A stretch of DNA of 64,000 nucleotides from Pinus tabuliformis (lineage: Eukaryota > Streptophyta > Pinopsida > Pinales > Pinaceae). Position 1 is the stretch's first letter, and each line of letters opens with the position of its first letter. Under the pieces are notes generated by a model. It made no database searches and had not been told where the DNA came from. It was given only the letters and a program-made list of their open reading frames with translations. Location of the stretch: NCBI GenBank assembly GCA_031772625.1, contig CM062813.1, positions 765,638,720-765,702,719 on the forward strand, read 5' to 3'. Below, one piece after another: positions 46,006 through 55,431 of the stretch. A program made the translations under genes and the position numbers.

Positions 46006-46017
46006 TGGTATCAGAGC
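46006..46017 (+). other. Primer-binding site of family D, motif 1
   Basis: TGGTATCAGAGC with AGGTTTTG following. It is complementary to the 3' end of plant initiator Met tRNA over 12 nt and, allowing one missing base, further. A second such motif lies 78 bp downstream. Confidence 0.7.
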
Positions 46018-46083
46018 AGGTTTTGCTCTCTCTAGGTGGTGTCTGGTTTTCGTTCTCCTTGTGTGATATCTAATACGACAGGG

Positions 46084-46095
46084 TGGTATCAAAGC
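46084..46095 (+). other. Primer-binding-like motif 2 of family D
   Basis: TGGTATCAAAGC preceded by GACAGGG. The matching copy at 61105-61116 reads TGGTATCAGAGC, a perfect complement to the tRNA end. It also follows a ...CA dinucleotide. The doubled arrangement is kept in both array units. Confidence 0.6.
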
Positions 46096-47321
46096 ATGGT
46101 TCAACACTTGGATTGGATGGACTAGATGCATGCTGTTGTGCATGCATTGTCATGGTTAAGGTTGTCATGCATTAGGTCATTGCATGTAGTTTATGTCATA
46201 ATGATGCCATTGGTATGTTATGAGGCTAACATTTTACAGAGATAGAGAAGGAGATGTAGATAATCAGAGGAAGGTTGCAGCACTAAACTTTGAGGTAAGA
46301 GTAGATAGTCATACAAGTATTGTGAGTTTGGCATGCAGGTATGTTGGTTAAGGATTGTTATAAGCATTAGGGTTGTGTACACATTTGTTAGTCTAATGTT
46401 TTTGTGGTTACATGTATGATAGATGTTAGTTAATCAGTGTGATCATATGTACCTGTGTCGGTTAGTCATGAAGGATAGTAACTTGTTGTTATATGCATTG
46501 TGGTCATATGCCTGATGATTATGGTCGTTGCAATTGAGGTCTTGATGTTATTATGTTTTTTTGCTAATTTGGATTGACATATGTAGATGATTATGGTTAT
46601 GACATTTAGGTATGAGTTAATATATTGTGATATTATGTCATACTAATTTAGACTGACTACACATATGTGATTGTTATGCATGAATAGAAATTGTTTATGA
46701 GTCTATGATATGAACATTGTAGCTAGTTATTGTTATGGATATCATGACCGTATTTATGTTTGAGTTGATGTGTTATGAAGTTATATTCGTACTAAACTAG
46801 ATTGATTGTGCATACAAGATAGCCTCCCCTGAGATACAATAAGGTATGAGTTTTCTTATGTCGGGTATTTGGTGTTTGAATGTTCGATTATGTCATCTAT
46901 TTGGTGTTTGAGTGTTGGGTGTCTATTACGTCGTATATCTGTTGGTTGAATGTTTGACTAGTTGCATGATATGAGTTTGTATCTATAAGATTTCACGAAG
47001 GAATGACCTTGTTTGATATGTTTGCACTAACACATATGTGTTGAGAACAATTGATATGTACTTGAGTGTAAGTAGGTGATAGTTGTAGCATTATGTATTA
47101 TGACTGATGAATGTGAATTGATTGTTGATTAAGACATGGTTGTTAGACTTGGTAATGGTTTATTTCAAATTAATAGATATCATGTCTTGATCTTTGGAAC
47201 ATGTGGCTGAAATGTGTGTTCTGTTACAAGGCAATGCGCTTGGCACAAGAAGATAAGATAACTGGTATATTGTTATATTTATTTATACACTGACAGTTAT
47301 GTGTTTATGACAGCATGATAC

Positions 47322-47627
47322 ATGGAAGTGCCAGGCAAAGAGACTACCATGAAATCTTGGAGAAGGCTCAGGTTGAGCTTTCCTTTGGAATTATTAGGAA
47401 GCCATGGGGATTTAGTCATGGTGTTTGTTGCTAGTCTTGTGATTTTGGTCTTTTCTGATTTGTTGTGCTTTATTGTGGCTTTGTTTATGTCCATTATATG
47501 GCCATACCACTTTGTTTATGGTGTCGTAAAGCTATTGGTTTTCATGGGTTTCTTCTTGGTTGCTTTTGGTTCTCACCTTTTATGTTTTGAGGGTCTTGGG
47601 GATTGGTTGGGGAAAGAGGAAAGTTAG
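47322..47627 (+). other. Small hydrophobic ORF in family D (doubtful gene)
   Basis: 101 codons, starting MEVPGKETTMKSWRRL, then two or three hydrophobic stretches (DLVMVFVASLVILVF, LCFIVALFMSIIW, LLVFMGFFLVAF). The same ORF with about 80% identity is open in the other unit (62322-62639, 105 codons). When I compared the copies, amino-acid-changing differences clearly outnumbered silent ones (roughly 20 to 6), so there is no sign of protein-level constraint. Retention may be chance. Recorded because it is the only ORF of this kind shared by both units. Confidence 0.2.
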
Positions 47628-47948
47628 TGGAGCTAGGGAAACATTGATTGAAGTCCAATAGGTAATATAAGACCTGGATGAAGCCCGGTGCATGTATAAG
47701 GGCAACTGAAGGCAAGAGTATGAAAACTGGTTGGATTGGTGGGGTCCATTGGGGTAAATGGATGGTGGCAGAACAATCATGATAAAGGTAACATGAAAGG
47801 CAAGGTAAAGGGATTTGAGGTGTTAAATGCCTTGGATATGTTAGAAACTATTTCTCTCAATGTTGTGCATGCATTGCACGAATAAAGGGATTTCTCTTAA
47901 CCTTGACCTTATGATATAAGGTGATTGTGTTGTGACTATGATTATGAT

Positions 47949-48014
47949 GATATATATATATATGTGTATATATATATATATATATCTATATATATATATA
48001 TATATATATATATA
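47949..48014. repeat. (TA)n microsatellite in family D, first unit
   Basis: About 33 mostly TA dinucleotides with TGTG and TCTA interruptions. The homologous site in the next unit (62950) is a (CA)n tract. Confidence 0.95.
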
Positions 48015-48349
48015 GATGTATATGCATGTATGCCATTGTCTGACAGAGCCATCAGAGATCATGCTTGTGGAGGAATGATTGCTTATGCAACTGAATGGCA
48101 TGAAGAGGTTCTTGGTTTATGAGGAATCAAGTAGGAAGAGTAGCCGTGACAAATTTATGAGGCCATTGTCAGGTGGATGTGAATTGATATTATGTGATTA
48201 TACTATGTCTATGTTTATGTTATGGGTAGGTAATGCTGAGGGATACATCAACGGAATGAAAGTAGTATGATCTACAACATGCTGGGACAAGCATGGATAA
48301 GACACTAGAAGCAAGGTTGCTTGGTAAGGATAGTGTGGTCTTAGGATGT

Positions 48350-48970
48350 GCAGTACCAGTGTTGTGTACATGTAGAATATGTAGTATTGTGTACATATGA
48401 TGTTGTTTGCATGTTTCATATATGATGTTGTGTGCATGTTGCATATATAGTGTTGTGTGCATGATTGCATATGCAGTGTTGGGTATCGATGGTGCTAAGT
48501 ACATGTCGCATATGTAGTGATATGTACATGTTGTGAATGTGGTGCTATGTACATTTGGTGCAGTGTAGATGTTGTATATGCATCGTTATGTACATATGGT
48601 GTAGTGTACGTGTTGTACCTACGGTGTTGTGTGCATATGGTATGGTGTCCATGATTGTACATGTGGTGTTGCGTGCATGTGGTGCTATGTACATGTGGTG
48701 TTGCGTGCATGTGGTGTTGTGTACATGTTGTGCAGATGGTGTTGTGTACATGGGGTTTTATGTACACATCATATGACTGGTGTTGTGTACACGTGGTGCT
48801 ATGTACACATTTTGCAGGTGGTGCGGTGTACATGTGGTGTTGTGCACACGTTGTGTAGGTGGAGCCATGTACATGTGGTGTTGTGTACACATTGTGCAGG
48901 TGGCACTGTGTAAATGTGGTAGTGTGTACATGTTGTACATGTGGTATTATGTATATGACGTACATGTTTT
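48350..48970. repeat. GTGTACATGTGGTGTT-type minisatellite, first unit
   Basis: A degenerate array of roughly 15-18-bp units such as GTGGTGTTGTGTACATGT, repeated more than 30 times. The same array occurs at about 63295-64000. It produces overlapping His/Thr/Cys- and Val/Trp/Cys-rich ORFs on both strands (for example 48495-48965 reverse), which are artefacts. Confidence 0.9.
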
Positions 48971-49061
48971 GTTGTGTATATATGGTATGGTGTTATGGGT
49001 ATTGTGCAGTAGTCGTATCACAACATGTGTATTCATGGTATTATACGGTGGTACGTATATG

Positions 49062-49190
49062 TATTGTGTTGTACACCGAGTGTAGGTGTATGTGTTGTGT
49101 TGTCCACTGGGTGTAGGTGTATACGTCGTGTTGTACACCATGTGTAGGTGTATGTGTCGTGTTGTACACCGGGTGTAGGTGTATGTGTTG
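49062..49190. repeat. 31-bp tandem repeat, four units
   Basis: Unit of the form TGTGTTGTACACC followed by GGGTGTAGGTGTATGTG, four adjacent copies with few changes. Confidence 0.85.
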
Positions 49191-49259
49191 CATTGTTTAA
49201 AGTGTATGTGTATATGTTATACAGTGTGATGGGACAAACATGTATGGTATTCTCTGGAT

Positions 49260-49674
49260 GCCCTTGTTGATTTTTATTAAGGGTTGATGTGGTTTAGTCT
49301 CTGTATGCCCTTTTTGTCTACTGAGGGTTGAGGCGATTTAGTCTCTAGTTGCCTTTGTTGCTGCTATTGAGGGTTGAGGCGGTTTAGTCTCTAATTGTCA
49401 TTGTTGTTGCTATTGAGGGTTGAGGCAGTTTAGTCTTTGGTTGCCCTTGTTGTTTCTATTGAGGGTTGAGGTGGTTTAGTCTTTGGTTTCCCTTGTTGTT
49501 GCTATTAAGGGTTGTGGTGGTTTAGTCTCTGGTTTCCCTTGTTGTTGCTATTGAGGGTTGAGGTGGTTTAGTCTTTGGATTCCCTTGTTGTTGCTATTGA
49601 GGGTTGAGGTGGTTTAGTCTCTAGATGCCCTTGTTGTTGATATTGAGGGAGAAGGCGATTCAGTCTCCAGATTC
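49260..49674. repeat. 46-bp tandem repeat, nine units
   Basis: Consensus begins GCCCTTGTTGTTGCTATTGA, continues GGGTTGAGGTGGTTTAGTCT and ends CTAGAT or TTGGTT. Nine units in register, with the outermost units most diverged. There is no unique spacer between units, so it is not a CRISPR. Confidence 0.92.
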
Positions 49675-50372
49675 CCTTATTTCTTAAAGAGTAGGAACTG
49701 GTTCTTGTTGGGTTTGGTCACAAATTTAGTGTGTGTACAAAAAGGATAAAGAACAAAGGCAGAAACAAAGAATGATTGAAAGATAAAAATCAATACTTTA
49801 TTTTAGTTTTTAATAATGCTTGTGATCTATGACTTTGGTTTATGATGGTTACATGTGATATATGATTCTGATTATGATGGTTTCATTTGAACTAACCGGA
49901 TGTGATATGTTTATATGTTTATACATGATGATTTGGTCAAAGATATAGTTTGATTTTTTGTGACAGGAAGTAGACAGGATCACAAGTGTACCTTATTGAT
50001 GGGCCACCAATGAGGTATGATTTGAATTTATTTCAATTCCTTTTAGTGTAATGGAAATTATGTGCTTGGTACAAGAAAGCATGAAAATGCCTGGTTTGGG
50101 GTGGTTGAAACTGACTCCAAGGATTAGCAACAATAAAAGGAATTGGAACAAGAAGCCATATGTTGGTAAAGCACTTCAAGGGCAAGGCCATTGTGGGACA
50201 CTGATTTCCATGAGCATGTTATTCCCAGTGTGATGGTTTTGAGGCAAGTATATGCCTTGCTTGTTTTACCTTTCGATGCGAGGAAGCCTTGCCAAGGGAT
50301 GGATCGCCCAGGATAGGGGATGTCGGGGAACTTGGAAGGTGAGTGACTACATGGAAGGGGATGACAAGATAG

Positions 50373-52643
50373 TGATCGAGGTCCAAGTGTGACAAAGGAC
50401 CCTTCCAAGACCTTTTACTTTTGTGATGTGTTAAATTGCATTTTTAAAAGAACATAAATGAATACATCTGCATGCTATAAAGAAGAGGAACATGACAATC
50501 ATCAACACATGAAAACATGAGCCGTTGATAACGAAGTTCATCCAGGAGGGACTACATCTCCGAGCCTCGGTGTCAAGATGGTGTAGGCTACTGCATTAAG
50601 TGCTGTCAATAGTGATGATGTACATAACAGGTGATGTCGCTATCATACAACAAAAATTACCTCAAGCACGAGTGGCTCCAAGAGATGTTCCGCTACAGGA
50701 ACTTTCAGTCAAAAGACTCCTATCAATATGACACTAACTCATGCATGATGATAATGAGCATCTCGCCGACATGGCATAAAAGGGATCTCCATGCAAACAT
50801 ACATAGCGACACATGAGTATTCCATCAACATACAACAAAGGGATCTCAAAACACAACATGACGAATCATGACAACAAGTACATCAGACATATGATTCCGT
50901 ATCACATCAAGCAGGAATCATGAAAACAAGTAAGAAATAAGATCCCACATCAGACATCAAACAGGGATTTGTGCAACACAATGCATGGAAAAAGAAGTAC
51001 ATGAACACACTGCATATACCTCACAACCAGGGGCCATCTGAAGAAGTGGATGTCAAACTGCTGAAACTGGCCGTACCATCAACCTCGCTGCGTCGAATCT
51101 CATGGAATGACTGATCGCACGCTAAATGCTGACACCTGCACTCCACTTAGAAAAGTGGCTGGAAAATAAAATGAGAAAATGAAAAATCTGAATGCACCAT
51201 CAGATTTGTGGCGTCGAATAGTGCAAAATCGACTGTCAAATTTCTGAATTCTGAGAAATTGAGAATCTGGGGCTCAAGGAATCTTTTAGATTCCCCCTCA
51301 ATTCTTGAAAGATTCTCCTCCACAGGTGGACTGGAAATCTACAACTCAAAAGTCGAATCTAACCTTGCCATTGTGATCCTTGCGAAAAACCTTGAAAAAC
51401 AACTGTAAACTTGACTATATTCCGACATGGAGAAAGATTACCTCCTCGGGAAATTTCAAGGATCATGGTTCCTCTCCCTGTTTCTACAGCAGTCATGGTT
51501 CCCCCTACATTGATTTGCATGAGCGCTCCTGGCCTCCTCCATCTTCCTTCTCCCGGTGCACTGAAAAAACTGGGTTCTTATAAAAACTCTTGGGCGAAGA
51601 TTCCAATGAGTTCAGTTTGGCATGTTGGTAAAGATGGAAAATGGTTGAAGAGGGGTCGAGGGATCAAATCCCACCCCTCCTTTCAAACATATTATAGTTT
51701 TGATTTAACAGAATGAACTTGAATTGGGGCAAGCGGGGGGGTGGGTCAGGTTTGCATTAGGCAGCCCGCCCCCATAACTCTGTATCATCGTTTGAATGGC
51801 GCATTTGACCATAGCTTTGGTGGTTACAACATATTAATGGTTGGTATGGAGGGTCATTCCTCATTAATGGGGCTGCCCACTTAGGGGCCGGGTGGGTTTG
51901 ACCCCCCCCGGCACCCTTAACTAAATTCCCGTCGATTTTAGGTGAGGTTTCGGGGGTGTGGGCCGGGTCCACCGGAGGTGGCCCGTGCCCCCCCATTATT
52001 ATGTGTTTAATGGTTACGGTGGTTGGAGGGCTTGGTGGGGTGATGGCCGCTGAGCCATAAAATTTTGTTTAAATGTTGGTTGGGTGGGGTTTTGTTTTGG
52101 CACGGAGCCACATGGGGTTGCCCGGTGGGGGCCGGCCCATGTGGGCCGGGCGGGTTTGATCCGCACCAGCCTCACATCAAACGGCATTGTTAAGTGTGGT
52201 GTATAGTTTTATGGAGAGGCGTGGGGTGGTGGGGATGGTTTCCTACCGCTCCGCCCCGCCACCCCCCCACCCCCTTTTATATATATATTTTTTAATTTTT
52301 AATAACATATAGCCCCTTTTTGAATTTCCGAAATTTGACCGTAGGATTCATTCTAATGAGGCCACAATTTCGCCCAGAATCCAGCTAGAGTTGGCCAGAT
52401 TCCATCAACTGGAAAAATTCTAAATTGCGTCTCCATTAAGCCTGCCTAGTTAGAAAAATTCAACCAAAACTTTGACTGCCTCTATATTCCTCATCCAGAC
52501 TCAGATTGATGAACCGTTCACACCACTGCGATCACGACGACGAGATCTTTAACATGAACCTAGTTCAAGCATAATCTAAACACTTTGATTTTCAAGCTTT
52601 AAGCCCTCTTTGTCGAGTGTGTGTCTCTAGAGCCACCTAGATT
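50373..52643. mobile_element. 2.27-kb insertion of unknown class in family-D internal region
   Basis: The other array unit shows the empty site (43485-43510, GATGACCAAATTGCCTGAGG). Here the same sequence is split, with AGATAG at both edges (50367-50372 and 52644-52649) as a 6-bp target duplication. The ends are TGATCGAGGTCC and, on the reverse strand, AATCTAGGTGGC. These share ATCKAGGT and, further in, GACAAAG, so a weak terminal inverted repeat is possible. It contains no recognisable transposase. The middle third is unusually GC-rich. It could be a non-autonomous DNA transposon or a decayed LTR-type element. Confidence 0.6.
51720..52280. other. GC-rich block inside the 2.27-kb insertion
   Basis: G and C runs (for example GCGGGGGGGTGGGTCAGG near 51731, ACCCCCCCCGG near 51910, CCACCCCCCCACCCCC near 52260) contrast sharply with the AT-rich surroundings. 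A motif GGGCCGGGYGGGTTTGAYCC occurs near 51892 and again near 52143, and related TGCCC/GGCCGG pieces recur, so it may be an old tandem repeat. No coding signal. Confidence 0.6.
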
Positions 52644-55085
52644 AGATAGCTTGAGGGATTGTGTAGCAGAGAAGGGATGGTCAAGGAATGGATTTGTTTT
52701 GGTCATTAACATTACTAGATGGAATCAGATGCAGATTGGGAGTGTGCCCTCGAGCAATGAACTTATAACTGTTCACTGAGAGGACAAGTGGTGCAGGATT
52801 TTAGCGCTGGACATTGGATACAAGTTGAATTTCGTAGTGGATTATTTACTTCCTGGGAAGGAGGTGAATCCCTATACTACTTTGAGGGTGGAGGTGTGAG
52901 CCTCTAGAATCCCTTGTTGTTGATGCAGGCATCATATCTTTTTATTTTCTTATTGAGAAAATGTGCATATGTGTATAGGTGTATATTATTGTAAATACTG
53001 TATCGAGATGGATTTATAAATCTCCATAGACAGTATGGTTATTTGTTTGTTGAAGCAAATGTGCATGAGTGTATATGTGGTTGTTATTGTAAATACCGTA
53101 ATGAGTTGTGTTATAAAGCTCTAGTAAGCGGTATGTTGGTTTTATTTTCAACATGTTATTCAGTGTAAATACTGCAACAAGTTAAGTCATAAAGATCCAT
53201 GGGTAGTATGTTTTGCTTTTCAGCAGTCTTGCTAGTTGTAGGTGTCATTGAACACCGAGGATGGTGTTCCCCTAAGGCGGACAAGCATGTAACAAACCTA
53301 GGTTAAAAGTTCATGTAATAAATGTTAATAAAGGTAAAATAAGACCATGGGCAAGGGACACTTATTCCAAGCTAAATGTTGGGCCAAAATATCCTAGTGG
53401 GCATCACTTGTTGTGTTTTATGGCTAAGGGGAAATGGCTAAGGATTTGAAAAGGAAAAGAGTACTTTTGGCATTTATTTATGAAAATAATGAAAATTAGG
53501 AGAAAAGGAAGGTGAAAGGTCACATGTTGCATGTGAGGAGGAAAATGAAGGAAAATAATGTAAAATTGAAGAAATTAGAGGTGTCATCAATAAAAATACC
53601 TCAGAGCATCAGTTGGTCATATTTTGTCAGCCTTTTATCCGTTTAGTGTTAGAATTGGTCTTAGAGAGGAGAAAGCAGCAAGAGGAGAAAGAAAATAAGC
53701 AAGCAAGGAAAGGAAAGGAAAATAAAAGAAGGAAAAGGAAAGAAAAGGAAGGAACGAATCAAGAAGCTTCTGTGGGAATACATGTAGGTAACAAATTGCA
53801 TGTGAGATTTCCTAGTTGGTTTTGACATGTATGGTATGTGCATGTTGGCATATGGTTCTTTTGCTATAATTGGCATGGATTTTGTCAGGTTTTGACAATG
53901 GGTTTTAGCCTAGCCTTTCCATTTCTGGAAAACCATGGCATGATGGGATTGTTCTCGGTTTGAACTTTGGATTACTGAATGGTTTTGAGAATTTGCGGTG
54001 AGGTGGTCTCAAGAAAATTCCCAATGGGCTGGGAATCCCTTGACCAGTAATAGAGGGATACACGATAAAGCCTGAGGGTGGAGACAGGAGAATTCCTCAA
54101 GGATGGTGAAGAAATTTTGAGGCATTCAAGTTCGGTTTGGTTTTGTGATCTCGGAACAAGTTTAGGCGAGATCACGGTATGGTGAGGGTGGAGGTGGTTT
54201 AAAATTTGGATTCCCTTGGTTGTCTTTGGATTAGTTGATCCCATAAGATCACAAATTCATGCTTGGAATATGGCACGAGGGTGCTTAGCTCTAAGAAAGA
54301 TATGGTTCAACCAATATATGGTTAGGTGGAATGTGGAAGCCCTGAACCCGGTTGGTAATTGCCTATGGTTAACGGCGACTAAGTTTCTCTTGCTTTTGAT
54401 GAGGAAATGTACTTTTTATTATGTGGCTTTAATGGTTGTTCTCTCATTGTAGCTAGTTATAAGCATGGTTACATGACAGTTCTCAGTAATGGCTCTTTCA
54501 TGTTTTTATTGTAACTGAATGAGTAATGAATGCAAGACCTAATTGGTGTTATAATAGCTAATGAGAGAAGGTAGTGACCCTTCTTGTTAAACCTCAGATA
54601 AGTTTTTAGTCCCTTATGCTCAGACTTGCATTCATGGTTTGTAGGTTGCATATCTACCAAGTGTTTGAAAGAATGTCAATCCCGGTTGGGGATGGTTAGG
54701 TCAAGTCCTAGTTCCAATTTTTGGTTTACAAGCATTGTCTTCATGTCTTTTATGAGTTCTGGAAGTTTCATAGCTTTATGGGCAAAGGCTAAGCCCCATC
54801 CATGGAAAATAGCCTAAATTCTTGAATTCCCTATCACAACACTGACAAAAAATGGCCACAATCGCACTAATGTAGGCCTATGGGAGCGATTCGGAACCCA
54901 TAGTCGCATGGAGGCCTTGGAAAGGGAGCAACTGGGGCTCTAGGTCAGGGAATAGGTGAGTTTTCTTAGGGATTGGACACGTGGAGGGGTTGGGTTAATC
55001 CTGTAGGTCCTGTGGTACTTGAGGGAAGTTGGTAAGGTCTAGTTGTGTCAAATCCATTTCCTTAACGTCATCTAGGAGGTTGAAC

Positions 55086-55417
55086 TGTTATGGAACCAGC
55101 TCACAAAAGATAGAAAAGATAGATCAACACCTTAGAATTCAGCCTCTTCGAGGGGGAAACCTTCTTTACATTACACAAATGAATGATTCTTATATAATTC
55201 AAATGACAAAACCTCCTTTCTATATATAGGAGTCTAAGGAGTCACAATATAACCCAGTCAACCTAACAATAATAATATAAAGGCACAAAAATAACAATAG
55301 AGGGATTCTATGGGGCACAGTAATAACAATATGGGGATAATAGGGGCACAACAATATTAATAAGGGATACAACTACAATAGTAATGGGGTAATCGCTAGT
55401 ATTATACGGACCTAACA
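55086..55417 (-). repeat. 3' LTR of chromovirus B
   Basis: 332 bp, reverse of TGTTAGGTCC to TTCCATAACA, with a TATATATA-like box near 55222-55230. Confidence 0.92.
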
Positions 55418-55431
55418 TGCTCTTCTCCTTC
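55418..55431 (-). other. Polypurine tract of chromovirus B
   Basis: GAAGGAGAAGAGCA on the reverse strand directly precedes the 3' LTR, matching the GAAGGAGAGGGGCA of element A. Confidence 0.85.

Larger units (their letters stand above)
46003..53287 (+). repeat. Family-D internal region, complete copy, with an insertion
   Basis: From the primer-binding site to the next LTR, 7.3 kb including the 2.27-kb insertion at 50373-52643 (net about 5.0 kb). It holds TG-rich and AT-rich non-coding DNA, a (TA)n block, a TGTACATGTGG-type minisatellite and two further tandem repeats. I found no retrotransposon protein motif in any frame. A 101-codon ORF with hydrophobic stretches (47322-47627) exists in both units but looks unconstrained. 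Confidence 0.75.

Noticed and set aside
48495-48965. Reverse ORF of 156 codons and many overlapping ORFs on both strands
   Set aside because: They are translations of the TGTACATGTGG minisatellite. The His/Thr- and Cys/Val-rich wording is dictated by the repeat.
49260-49674. Regular 46-bp repeat, considered as a CRISPR array
   Set aside because: Units are directly adjacent without unique spacers, diverge gradually and lie in a plant retrotransposon.
50373-52643. Helitron for the 2.27-kb insertion
   Set aside because: No TC start or hairpin plus CTRR end at the insertion edges, and a 6-bp duplication is present.
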